A stretch of 64,000 nucleotides of DNA, taken from contig JBBQWM010000004.1 in the NCBI GenBank assembly GCA_038210655.1, forward strand, positions 147,554-211,553, written 5' to 3'. Below are positions 25,393 to 33,460 of this stretch, one piece after another. The notes beneath the pieces are model-generated. The model did not search any database and was not told the origin of the DNA. It worked only from the letters and a program-made list of their open reading frames with translations. This DNA comes from 54-19 sp038210655. Lineage in GTDB: Bacteria; Chloroflexota; Chloroflexia; Chloroheliales; Chloroheliaceae. Positions within the stretch are counted from its first letter, which is position 1. The number at the start of each line of letters is the position of its first letter. Made by a program: the position numbers and the translations under genes.

Positions 25393-25600
25393 TAGTTGGT
25401 TTGCGTTAAAAGAGAGTTTTGACTTGCTTAACCAGTTTCCAACGCAGAAAGGCTGGATGATGAAGTAAGTCGGGTAATTTTCATAGAAACAGAGAAACAG
25501 ATCGAAACAAATGGGACCCTCCCTAGCTTGTCTGTACTGATTTTTGGTACAAAAAGTAGAGCTTGTAAAGCGCAAACCGCGCTCGATCAAGCTTTGGTGG

Positions 25601-25646
25601 AACAGGTGTCAGCTAGAAAGTTATGTCCAACTCCCTGACACCTGTT
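25601..25646. repeat. AGGTGTCAG inverted repeat after ftsZ
   Basis: AACAGGTGTCAG (25601-25612) and CTGACACCTGTT (25635-25646) form a perfect 12-bp stem with a 22-base loop, 27 bases after the ftsZ stop. Same family as 9381-9417 and 63846-63873. Confidence 0.7.
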
Positions 25647-25672
25647 TGCTTTTACTCAGGCCCCCGCCTTAT

Positions 25673-26971
25673 CTACTGCCCGCGCTGACGATAGCGCAGG
25701 AAGGGCGGAATGTCGAGATCGTCGTTAACGGCAGGACGATACGGCACGGGCGGTGCAGGGTTGGCCTCTGGCTGAGGCGCAGGCTGACGGTCGCGCTCGT
25801 TGCCATAACCGCGTTCGCGTTCGTTGCCATAACCGTTATTGCGTTCGCTGCCGTAAGTACCGGTACGCTCGTTGCCATAACCGTAAGCCGGGGGCTGCGA
25901 AGCCGGGGCCGGAGTGCCGTAAGGCCGCAAAAGCGTATTGGCAGCCAGGGTCTTGATAGCGGGCTTGCGTACCGCATCAAAGCCGGTCGCAATCACGGTC
26001 AGCTTGACCTCACCATTCAGGCGCGGGTCGATTACGGCTCCAACGATAATGTTCGCGTCCGGGTCTGCTGCCTGCTGAATGATTTCTGCCGCTTCGTAGA
26101 CTTCCAAAATACCGAGGTCTTCACCGCCGGTAAAGTTGAATAGCACGCCACGCGCCCCATCAATCGAAAGTTCGAGCAAAGGGTTCTCGATAGCTTGTTT
26201 GGCGGCATCCACGCAACGATTATCGCCCGACCCATGACCAATTGCCATCAAAGCCGACCCGGCATCGCTCATAATGCTCTTGACATCGGCAAAGTCCAGA
26301 TTGATGAGGCCGGGAACCGTAATCAGGTCGGCGATACCCTGGATGCCTTGCCGCAAGACATCATCGGCGATTCTAAATGCGTCGATCATCGAGGTCTTTT
26401 TATCGGCAACCTGCAAAAGCCGGTCGTTGGGGATCGTTATCAAGGTATCGACATGCTCCCGGAAGCGGGCGATCCCTTCGTCAGCCGAAGCTTTGCGGCG
26501 TGGGCCTTCAAAGCTAAAGGGCCGGGTAATCACCCCGACGGTCAGCGCCCCGACCTCTTTGGCGATCTGGGCGATGACCGGGGCCGCCCCCGTTCCAGTA
26601 CCGCCGCCCATCCCGCAGGTGATAAAAATCATGTCGGCTCCACGCAGCGCGTCGTAAAGCTCTTCGCTGCTTTCCTCGGCGGCTTTCGCACCGATAACCG
26701 GGTTGCCACCTGCTCCAAGACCTTTTGTGACCTTGTCGCCAATCCTGATGCGGTTGGGAGCTTCCGAATAGAGCAACGCCTGGGCATCGGTATTCACTAC
26801 GTAATACTCCACGCCCCGCAATTCACTCTGGATCATCCGATTGACCGCGTTCGAGCCGCCTCCACCCACGCCCACGACCTTGATTTGAGCGAAGTTGTCA
26901 ATCTCGTTAGGATGATTGTTGTTCTGTTGTTGATTGTTGAAATTCGGGCCTTGCCCTCGTCCGTTTGCCAT
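25673..26971 (-). CDS. ftsZ: Cell division protein FtsZ
   Basis: FtsZ is the tubulin-like GTPase that forms the division ring at mid-cell. The GTPase domain begins with IKVVGVGGGGSNAVNRMI (30-47) and has the tubulin signature GGGTGTG at 122-128; the T7 loop region (INLDFADV) is present. Length 432 aa. The linker near the C-terminus has repeated YG(N/S)ER units mixed with Pro-rich sequence, and the protein ends DIPPFLRYRQRGQ, the conserved tail that binds FtsA. The N-terminal 22 residues are Asn/Gln-rich. It is the last gene of the dcw cluster, 155 bases after ftsA, with two hairpins downstream. Confidence 0.98.
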   Translation of the reverse strand: MANGRGQGPNFNNQQQNNNHPNEIDNFAQIKVVGVGGGGSNAVNRMIQSELRGVEYYVVNTDAQALLYSEAPNRIRIGDKVTKGLGAGGNPVIGAKAAEESSEELYDALRGADMIFITCGMGGGTGTGAAPVIAQIAKEVGALTVGVITRPFSFEGPRRKASADEGIARFREHVDTLITIPNDRLLQVADKKTSMIDAFRIADDVLRQGIQGIADLITVPGLINLDFADVKSIMSDAGSALMAIGHGSGDNRCVDAAKQAIENPLLELSIDGARGVLFNFTGGEDLGILEVYEAAEIIQQAADPDANIIVGAVIDPRLNGEVKLTVIATGFDAVRKPAIKTLAANTLLRPYGTPAPASQPPAYGYGNERTGTYGSERNNGYGNERERGYGNERDRQPAPQPEANPAPPVPYRPAVNDDLDIPPFLRYRQRGQ

Positions 26972-27125
26972 TGTGCAACTCTCTTTCAGGCAACCCTATG
27001 CCGGTCGCCAACGCTAAACCCTATATGCGATTACCGGCTACCCCTCCCTGGCCTAAATTAACCAGGGCTTCCCTTCCGCATTTTGTTTTAACACAGATAA
27101 GCCTGTCTATCCCTGTTAATTAAAC

Positions 27126-28490
27126 TTATGGTAAAAATTCCCTGAGCCAGCCGCCAAATTTGCGACCGACCGCTACTCCTGGCTTACCGCCCCGTCGGGT
27201 GGCCGCCACTTCTTGCAGTAGCTCGATACTGTTCCGTTTTTTCATGCCCCACAGCACCAGACCCACGCCGGTAGCGTAGGGTGGCCCGCCCAGGCTGTCC
27301 GCCAGACCGCTCAGTCCACGCGGTACGCCAATCCGTACCGGCAACCTCATCACATGCCCGGCAGCATCACTTATTCCTTTTAGTTCAGCCCCACCACCGG
27401 TTAAGACCAACCCGGCAGGGATCATGCCATCGTAACCACTCTTCTTGATCTCGGCCTGCACCATATCGAACAACTGGCGGGCGCGGGCGTGAATGACTTC
27501 GTTGAGCATATTGCGCGAGACAAGCTGAGTGCGTCCAGCTTCCAGACTTTCGACTTCCAGCATTTTGTCCGGCATTGCCACCTCGTCGTCCTCGGCTTCG
27601 GCTTCCTCCGACTTGAGGCGAGAGCGGAAATCGTGCTTGAGCGGCCCTTTGCCATAATAATCGGCATATAGCCCCTTGTATGGCCCCGTTACCGACGCAT
27701 CCCCGTGTTTGAGCTTGAGGCGTTCGGCACTATCGCCCGGAGTACGCAACACAATCGAGATGTCGTTGGTGATATGGCTTCCACCCAAGGGCAACACGGC
27801 AGTATGCCAGATGCTCCCATCGATGTGGATCGCTATATCGGTCGTTCCGGCCCCTATATCGACCAGACAGACCCCCAACCGCCGTTCGGCATCGCTCAAG
27901 ACGGCTTCACTGGCCGCCAGTGGCTCCAGCACCAGTTCGTCCACTTCTACCCCGGTGCGTTGTACTGCCTTGAGCAGATTGTTAAGCGAACTGATCGCGC
28001 CCGTTACAATATGGGTCTCGACTTCCAACCGATAGCCGCTCATCCCAACCGGGTCGCGCACGCCGTCCTGTCCGTCAATTACAAAGGTGCGCGGTACGAC
28101 GTGTAGCACTTCGCGCTGTGAGGGTATCGTGACCGAGCGGGCCGAGTCAATCGCGCGTGCGACATCTTCGTGGGTAATATCACGGTTGGCTTTAGAGACC
28201 GCCACTACCCCCCGGCTATTGACCGACGAGATATGGCTACCCGTTACGCCCACAAAGACGCTCCCGACCTTTAGCCCGGCCTGTCGTTCGGCAGCCTCAA
28301 TAGCAGAGGCAATCGAGGCACTGGCCTGCTCGATATTAACTACGACTCCCTTTTGGATACCAGCACTAGGGCCGCTTCCAAAACCCAGGATATTGATGTG
28401 GTTATCGCGGGAAATCTCGCCAATAATGGCGCAGCATTTAGCCGTTCCTACATCCAACCCGACTATCAACTTGTCATTCTTGTTCGCCAT
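27126..28490 (-). CDS. ftsA: Cell division protein FtsA
   Basis: FtsA is an actin-fold ATPase that tethers FtsZ to the membrane. The protein (454 aa) begins KLIVGLDVGTAKCCAIIGEI, the phosphate-1 motif; LVDIGAGTTDIAI is phosphate 2 and LVLTGGGAELKGI is the adenosine motif. The 1C domain and a longer than usual acidic insertion (KSEEAEAEDDEVAMPDKML) lie between. It ends GGWLREFLP, a short amphipathic membrane-binding helix. I chose the ATG at 28490; a TTG nine codons upstream is in frame but unsupported. It is followed by ftsZ and preceded by an inserted Fic gene instead of ftsQ. Confidence 0.97.
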   Translation of the reverse strand: MANKNDKLIVGLDVGTAKCCAIIGEISRDNHINILGFGSGPSAGIQKGVVVNIEQASASIASAIEAAERQAGLKVGSVFVGVTGSHISSVNSRGVVAVSKANRDITHEDVARAIDSARSVTIPSQREVLHVVPRTFVIDGQDGVRDPVGMSGYRLEVETHIVTGAISSLNNLLKAVQRTGVEVDELVLEPLAASEAVLSDAERRLGVCLVDIGAGTTDIAIHIDGSIWHTAVLPLGGSHITNDISIVLRTPGDSAERLKLKHGDASVTGPYKGLYADYYGKGPLKHDFRSRLKSEEAEAEDDEVAMPDKMLEVESLEAGRTQLVSRNMLNEVIHARARQLFDMVQAEIKKSGYDGMIPAGLVLTGGGAELKGISDAAGHVMRLPVRIGVPRGLSGLADSLGGPPYATGVGLVLWGMKKRNSIELLQEVAATRRGGKPGVAVGRKFGGWLREFLP

Positions 28491-28533
28491 GTACGTGTGC
28501 CTAAACCTTAAACCCAATAGTTTATCAAAATTA

Positions 28534-30024
28534 TCAAAAAAGTTCTTTATTCCAGCGGTTCAGCCCTTCTACAAGGGCATCGTTGAGCCATTTTTGAAAG
28601 CGTTCTACTACTTCTAATTTATTTTCGTTATAGGTAAATTGGAAAACCTCTTTCGACAAAGGTAATCCATCACCGGGCTGTTCTGTGGATCTTCCAGTGA
28701 ATTCCCAATATAATATATAAGCCGATACTGCTAGGATACCAATAAATTCGATTCCTAGACCATGAAAAGAGAGTAGAAGCTGTGACTGAGTTTCCTTTGC
28801 CTTTTCCAACTCTATTCCTATATGTTTAGAATAAACATTAGTATTAGCGTAATATCCCAATTTTTCTGCTATCGATATAGTTCTTCTTTTAATTAGTAGC
28901 ATCGGCTCAATATAAGGAAATGTTGGTAATACCTTTACCTTATAATCTTGGTTTAATTGGTCGAATTCTTTATTCAAAGCCTCCGTAACATCCAACAACT
29001 CTTTATAGGCTATATTCTCCAGTACTTCCGATAGTTCAGCTGCCTTTCGGTGTATATCTACCAGATGGGATGGTGAAAGGTTGTCTTTCGCCTTAAGATT
29101 TTGCCCTATAGCTGCGATTACCTCCCGCAAAGATTTTTGTTCTTTTATGACTTCTTCCGATAGACTCAATGCTCGTATAAAAGCCTTCTTTTCTATCTCT
29201 ACAAAAAGCTGGACTAAAGGCGACAGATCGCCATCATCGGACTTTTCGAGAGCATCAAGATAAGCGGAGCGGTCGTCGCGGGTGACGACGAGCGGGAACC
29301 AGCCAGCCCGTAAAAATACCAGCGTCGCCAGGGCGCGGGCGACCCGCCCGTTGCCGTCCTGGAAAGGATGAATTTGAGCAAAACGATGATGGAGCCAGGC
29401 AGCCTCTACTTCGGGCGGCACATTTTTAGCAATATGCTCTTTGTACAACTCGATCAAGCGATCCATTTCCGAAGCAACCTGCTCCGGTGGACTGTACAGG
29501 TGGACTACGCCATCGGGTCGGGTCGGGTTGTTGGGCAACTTCTTCCAATCACCCCGTAGTAATTCAACCTCCATCAGATTTCCAAATTGATCCTGAGCTA
29601 TAGCAATATCCTGGTGGCGGGTGATAGCCTGATGCAACTCTCTGACATAGAACGTAGAAAGGTCGCGCTCTTGCTTAACGAAAGCGAACAGCCCTTCGAG
29701 TGCCTCCTGCTGGGCCTGGAGGATCGGCACGATTTTCTCTGCCGGTCTGTCGGTAGAGCCGTAAGCCATCAAGCTGGCCTGAATACCCTTTTCGATCAAA
29801 AGCTGGGTTGTTCCCCGATCAATCGAGTAAAGGTTTTCAATAATACCAGTTTCAATCGCCCATTCTCTGGCTAATCGGTCGTTAAATTGTTTAAGGGCTT
29901 CCGAGGTATGCAGCTTGATAGCCTGGGTTTTCCAAATCTCGGCCAGGCTTCCTAACTCGGTCGAAACCAAAGTTAACCAGTTTTCTGGTAAATCTTCAAT
30001 TGGTTTCCAGCTAGTTGCCGCCAT
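28534..30024 (-). CDS. Fic-domain protein (predicted AMP-transferase) with class II inhibitory motif
   Basis: A 496-aa protein. The Fic active site is intact at about 219-230 (HPFQDGNGRVAR), with the catalytic His first; Fic enzymes usually move AMP from ATP onto a protein hydroxyl. Upstream, TGIIEN (about 59-64) fits the [S/T]xxxE[G/N] inhibitory helix placed N-terminally, which marks a self-inhibited class II Fic protein. The flap region (PDGVVHLYSPPEQV) is normal. The C-terminal ~260 residues are helical, with one membrane segment at about 427-443. The C-terminal part is richer in A+T than its neighbours. It sits between ftsQ and ftsA, which is not a usual dcw position. A GTG three codons upstream is an alternative start. 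Confidence 0.9.
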   Translation of the reverse strand: MAATSWKPIEDLPENWLTLVSTELGSLAEIWKTQAIKLHTSEALKQFNDRLAREWAIETGIIENLYSIDRGTTQLLIEKGIQASLMAYGSTDRPAEKIVPILQAQQEALEGLFAFVKQERDLSTFYVRELHQAITRHQDIAIAQDQFGNLMEVELLRGDWKKLPNNPTRPDGVVHLYSPPEQVASEMDRLIELYKEHIAKNVPPEVEAAWLHHRFAQIHPFQDGNGRVARALATLVFLRAGWFPLVVTRDDRSAYLDALEKSDDGDLSPLVQLFVEIEKKAFIRALSLSEEVIKEQKSLREVIAAIGQNLKAKDNLSPSHLVDIHRKAAELSEVLENIAYKELLDVTEALNKEFDQLNQDYKVKVLPTFPYIEPMLLIKRRTISIAEKLGYYANTNVYSKHIGIELEKAKETQSQLLLSFHGLGIEFIGILAVSAYILYWEFTGRSTEQPGDGLPLSKEVFQFTYNENKLEVVERFQKWLNDALVEGLNRWNKELF

Positions 30025-30056
30025 CGTTACCACGCTTTTACTACCATTCTAATGTC

Positions 30057-31022
30057 TTACTGTATCGCCGGTTTGTTCACGAACCGCAAATCGGCATAAC
30101 TCCACTTGATATTCTTGTCCGCCAGCAGGCCCTTCAAAATGTTGATCTTCTTATCCAGTTGCGCGTCGGTGCCGAGCAGGGCTTTCCAATTGCCCGCTTC
30201 GGGAGCGCTCAGTACTAATAAGCCGCTGCTAGGCGAGTATTGTACCGCCGCGATCTTGACCCCGGATTGGGCCAATTGCCCCTGGATGATCGGGGCGCTA
30301 CGGACGGCTACGCCATCCACCCGGTCGCCTAGCTTGAGCCTGCGGTCGTCGAGGCTCTCGATGACTGTAAAGGTCTGGGCCTGGGCAGGCAGGTCTTTTT
30401 CGTTGACGGCATCCAACACCACCCCATCGCGGTCTACTAGATAACTGGTACTACCGACCTTCCAGTTGATCGCGCTGGTGCGTTCGATTACTTCGACCGT
30501 CAGCCGATCCGGGATCGTCTTGGTAACTTTGGCTTCCAGCACATAGGGCAAAGCCTGAAGCTTGCGCCCGACCTCATCTTCGTTGAGCAAGAAAATGTTC
30601 GACTTGTCGGCCCCGGTAATCTTCAAGACTTCCGGACCGTTCAAAAAGCGACTGCCTTTGACCTCCACCTGCGAAACGTGAAAAGTCGGTGAAGTCAACA
30701 GCCAGTAGGTTAGCACTACCAGACCCAGCAAGGCCAGCAAGCTCAACCAACGTCCACCCGTCCGCAAAACCGAACTGGTCTGGGGGCGAGGAGAGCGTAC
30801 CCGTACCCGCAAAGACGGCGCACGAACCGAACTATCCAACCGAATACGAGCGCGGGGCGGAGCAACCGGGCGACGAGCCTGGCGGCGGACTCGGCTACCC
30901 GGTGCGGCTTCGCTGGCCCCGGCGTTCGCGTTGAGGTTCGGATAACGCTGGTGAGGCCGGAACGACGCTTCGGGCGGTTCCGGGCGATTTCTTCGGTTTT
31001 GGTAGCGTGGCGCGTCCGGCAT
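30057..31022 (-). CDS. ftsQ: Cell division protein FtsQ/DivIB
   Basis: FtsQ links the membrane divisome to septal peptidoglycan synthesis. The N-terminal ~100 residues are cytoplasmic and very rich in Arg and Pro (longer than usual), followed by one membrane helix (WLSLLALLGLVVLTYWLL) and the POTRA domain (FHVSQVEVKGSRFLNGPEVLKITG, NIFLLNEDEVGRKLQALPYVLEAKV), then the beta domain (PDRLTVEVIERTSAINWKV, YLVDRDGVVL). 321 aa. The ATG at 31022 has GAGGA ten bases upstream; a TTG eight codons earlier is less likely. It lies 53 bases after ddl and 32 bases before the Fic gene. Confidence 0.93.
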   Translation of the reverse strand: MPDAPRYQNRRNRPEPPEASFRPHQRYPNLNANAGASEAAPGSRVRRQARRPVAPPRARIRLDSSVRAPSLRVRVRSPRPQTSSVLRTGGRWLSLLALLGLVVLTYWLLTSPTFHVSQVEVKGSRFLNGPEVLKITGADKSNIFLLNEDEVGRKLQALPYVLEAKVTKTIPDRLTVEVIERTSAINWKVGSTSYLVDRDGVVLDAVNEKDLPAQAQTFTVIESLDDRRLKLGDRVDGVAVRSAPIIQGQLAQSGVKIAAVQYSPSSGLLVLSAPEAGNWKALLGTDAQLDKKINILKGLLADKNIKWSYADLRFVNKPAIQ

Positions 31023-31075
31023 AAACGTCTTATCCTCAAGGCCCAACCTGCAACAGATGGGCTAAACCTCTAATA

Positions 31076-32257
31076 TCAGGGCTGCAACTGGTTGCGGTTC
31101 TTGTCGGCGTGTCGTTCAAGGGCCAACTCAATCAACTTATCGAGCAGGGCCGAATAGGACAAACCGCTTTTCTCCCACATCATCGGATACATACTGACCG
31201 GTGTAAAACCCGGTATCGTGTTTACTTCGTTAAGATATAATTCGCCACTCTCGCGATCCTGAAAGAAATCGACGCGGGTCATCCCGGCACAATCCAGAGC
31301 CAGATACGCCCGGATTGCCAGCGCCCGTAACTGGTCGCTCAGTTCTGGTGAAATATCGGCTGGAATGGTAAAGCCGATTTCCGGGTCTTCATACTTGGCG
31401 CTGTAATCGTAAAAATCGGCCTTCTTGCTGACGTGTATCTCGCCGACGACCGAGGCCATCGGCTCATCATTACCTAGTACCGCAATTTCCAACTCGCGAG
31501 GACTGTTCAAACCTTTCTCGATCATCAACTTACGGTCGTAACGGCTGGCATTATCCAGAGCGGCGGCAAGTTCGGCCCGGTCGCGGGCTTTTGAAACGCC
31601 GACGCTGCTACCCATATTGACCGGCTTGACGAAACAAGGATAGCCGATTGCCGCTTCGATCTGGTCAAGCCAGTTCTGGCGGCTTTCCGGGCCGCTCTCC
31701 CAATGGCTGCGCTTGAGCGCAAAGAAGTCCAGCACCGATAGACCATACTCGCGGAAAACCTGTCGGGCCATTACCTTATCCATCCCGACCGAGGAAGCCA
31801 GCACGCCACAACCGACATACGGTACGTTCGCCAGGTCTAATAGCCCTTGCATCGTGCCATCTTCGCCATAAGGCCCGTGTAGCACCGGGAAGATTACATC
31901 GAGTGGCCCGTTAAATTGAAGGGCGACCCCGGCCCCGGTTATCCCGGTCAGGTCTTTCTCCAACGGGTTGAGGGTCGTAACCATCTCGGCTTCGGACGTG
32001 GCAAGTTGGGCGTAAGGAGCCATCAACGCTTTCGGATCGGGCAATGCGCCATCCAGGGCTTTGCTCTCAAGATCGCCAAACGGCAACCAACGGCCTTCCC
32101 TGCTGATCCCGATCAGGCTAATGTCGTATTTCTGGCGGTCGAGCGCCGCCAGCACCGCTTTGGTTGAAACCAACGAAACCTCGTGTTCGGCGGAGCGGCC
32201 CCCAAAGATTACACCCACTCGCAGCTTTTTATTCGGTTGTGGTTGCGGTTCGTTCAT
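31076..32257 (-). CDS. ddl: D-alanine--D-alanine ligase
   Basis: Ddl joins two D-Ala using ATP for the peptidoglycan stem. It is an ATP-grasp enzyme of 393 aa: N-terminal RVGVIFGGRSAEHEVSLVS, central LHGPYGEDGTMQGLLDLANVPYVGCGVLASSVGMDK, ATP-binding PCFVKPVNMGSSVGVSK, and the metal site MTRVDFF and LYLNEVNTIPGFT. The region between about 50 and 110 is longer than in short Ddl enzymes, as in the VanA-like group. The start is the ATG at 32257; a TTG nine bases upstream has AGG at a better distance, so either is possible. It is inside the dcw cluster between murB and ftsQ, a common place. Confidence 0.96.
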   Translation of the reverse strand: MNEPQPQPNKKLRVGVIFGGRSAEHEVSLVSTKAVLAALDRQKYDISLIGISREGRWLPFGDLESKALDGALPDPKALMAPYAQLATSEAEMVTTLNPLEKDLTGITGAGVALQFNGPLDVIFPVLHGPYGEDGTMQGLLDLANVPYVGCGVLASSVGMDKVMARQVFREYGLSVLDFFALKRSHWESGPESRQNWLDQIEAAIGYPCFVKPVNMGSSVGVSKARDRAELAAALDNASRYDRKLMIEKGLNSPRELEIAVLGNDEPMASVVGEIHVSKKADFYDYSAKYEDPEIGFTIPADISPELSDQLRALAIRAYLALDCAGMTRVDFFQDRESGELYLNEVNTIPGFTPVSMYPMMWEKSGLSYSALLDKLIELALERHADKNRNQLQP

Positions 32258-32293
32258 TCTTGCCAATCGCGCAGCCTACGCCACTCCTACAAA

Positions 32294-33283
32294 TTAAAAC
32301 TCACCCAATACTTCGACTTCTAATTCCAGTTCAACCCCGTTGCGTTCCAGGATAGTCTGGCGGGCCAAATTGATAAGAGCCAGCACATCCTGGGCGGTCG
32401 CGCCCTCGACATTGACGATAAAGTTCGCGTGGCGTGGCGAGATTTGAGCGCCGCCGATCCGCTTTCCTTTAAGGCCCGCCTGCTCAATCAACGAACCGGC
32501 GGAAGGGTGCGGCTTGGGCGGGTTCTTAAAGACGCTACCCGCGTTCGGCTCTTGTGGCTGTTTGGCTCGCCGCCAGTCCGTCATCTCGTCAATCCGCTGT
32601 TTGATCGCCGCCGGGTCGTCCCGCTGTAAGACAAACTCGGCCCACAAAATCAGTTCGTTGCCAGGGTCGCCCAACGAGACTTTCTCCATCCCGACCCGTT
32701 CGCGCCAGCGACTGGCCCGGTAAGCCAGTTCCATCTCCCCCGGCAGTAAAATCTTACATTCGCCAGCCTTCGTCGCCACCGCCACCCTGGTCATGATCTG
32801 CGAAAACTCGCCGCCATGCGCCCCGGCGTTGCTGACCACCCCGCCCCCGACACTGCCGGGGATGGTTGCCCCAAACTCGAACCCAGCCCAACCCGCCTTC
32901 GCCATCTTGCGCGATAGATTACCCAGGAGCGCCCCTGCTCCGGCTTTCAAAAGCGCCCGTCCGTCCCCTAAATCGGTCAGGTTAACTTTGTCCAGCCGGT
33001 TCTCGATAACCATGCCGCGCCAACCCTTATCCGAAATCAGCATGTTCGAGCCGTTGCCGATTATCAAGAGCGGGATCGAGCGTTCTCGACAGGTCTTGAG
33101 CAACACCACCGTCTCGGCTTCGTCGGTCGCCCGCAAGAAAAAGTCTGCCGGGCCACCGATCCGATAAGTCGTATGCTTCGAGAGCAGTTCGCCTTCCTTG
33201 AGGGTCTCGCCCAATACGGCTTTGAGGGCCATCCGGTCGGCTTCACTCGCTCGATAAGTTTTTTGCTGTTCGTCCAGTACCAT
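32294..33283 (-). CDS. murB: UDP-N-acetylenolpyruvoylglucosamine reductase
   Basis: MurB reduces the enolpyruvyl group with NADPH and FAD to give UDP-MurNAc. 329 aa: HTTYRIGGPADFFLRA, IIGNGSNMLISDKGWRG (FAD binding), GAGALLGNLSRKMAKAGWAGFEFGATIPGSVGGGV, the active-site PNAGSVFKNP with its Ser, and FIVNVEGATAQDVL. This is the short type IIb form. The ATG at 33283 has no clear ribosome site; instead a 7-base tandem repeat lies directly upstream (33290-33341), so translation may be weak. murC precedes it. Confidence 0.96.
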   Translation of the reverse strand: MVLDEQQKTYRASEADRMALKAVLGETLKEGELLSKHTTYRIGGPADFFLRATDEAETVVLLKTCRERSIPLLIIGNGSNMLISDKGWRGMVIENRLDKVNLTDLGDGRALLKAGAGALLGNLSRKMAKAGWAGFEFGATIPGSVGGGVVSNAGAHGGEFSQIMTRVAVATKAGECKILLPGEMELAYRASRWRERVGMEKVSLGDPGNELILWAEFVLQRDDPAAIKQRIDEMTDWRRAKQPQEPNAGSVFKNPPKPHPSAGSLIEQAGLKGKRIGGAQISPRHANFIVNVEGATAQDVLALINLARQTILERNGVELELEVEVLGEF

Positions 33284-33289
33284 CAGATA

Positions 33290-33341
33290 ATTTACGATTT
33301 ACGATTTACGATTTACGATTTACGATTTACGATTTACGATT
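33290..33341. repeat. Tandem GATTTAC repeat upstream of murB
   Basis: About seven head-to-tail copies of a 7-base unit (TTTACGA) without change. Related ATTTACGATTTGCGATT copies flank rsmH/mraZ (45951-45968 and 46049-46074). Further on, TCTGTGTTCATCTGTGTTAT (33415-33453) belongs to another repeat family. The murC-murB gap has no gene. Confidence 0.85.
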
Positions 33342-33460
33342 ACAATGCATGCTTACTTTTAACTCTTCTGCATTTTATATTCTGCATTCTGCATTCTCTA
33401 TTCTGCATTGTTCATCGGTGTTCATCCGTCCTATCTGTGTTCATCTGTGTTATAACTCCC

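Noticed and set aside
33290..33341. Possible CRISPR array
   Set aside because: The 7-base units are contiguous with no spacers and no cas genes are present.
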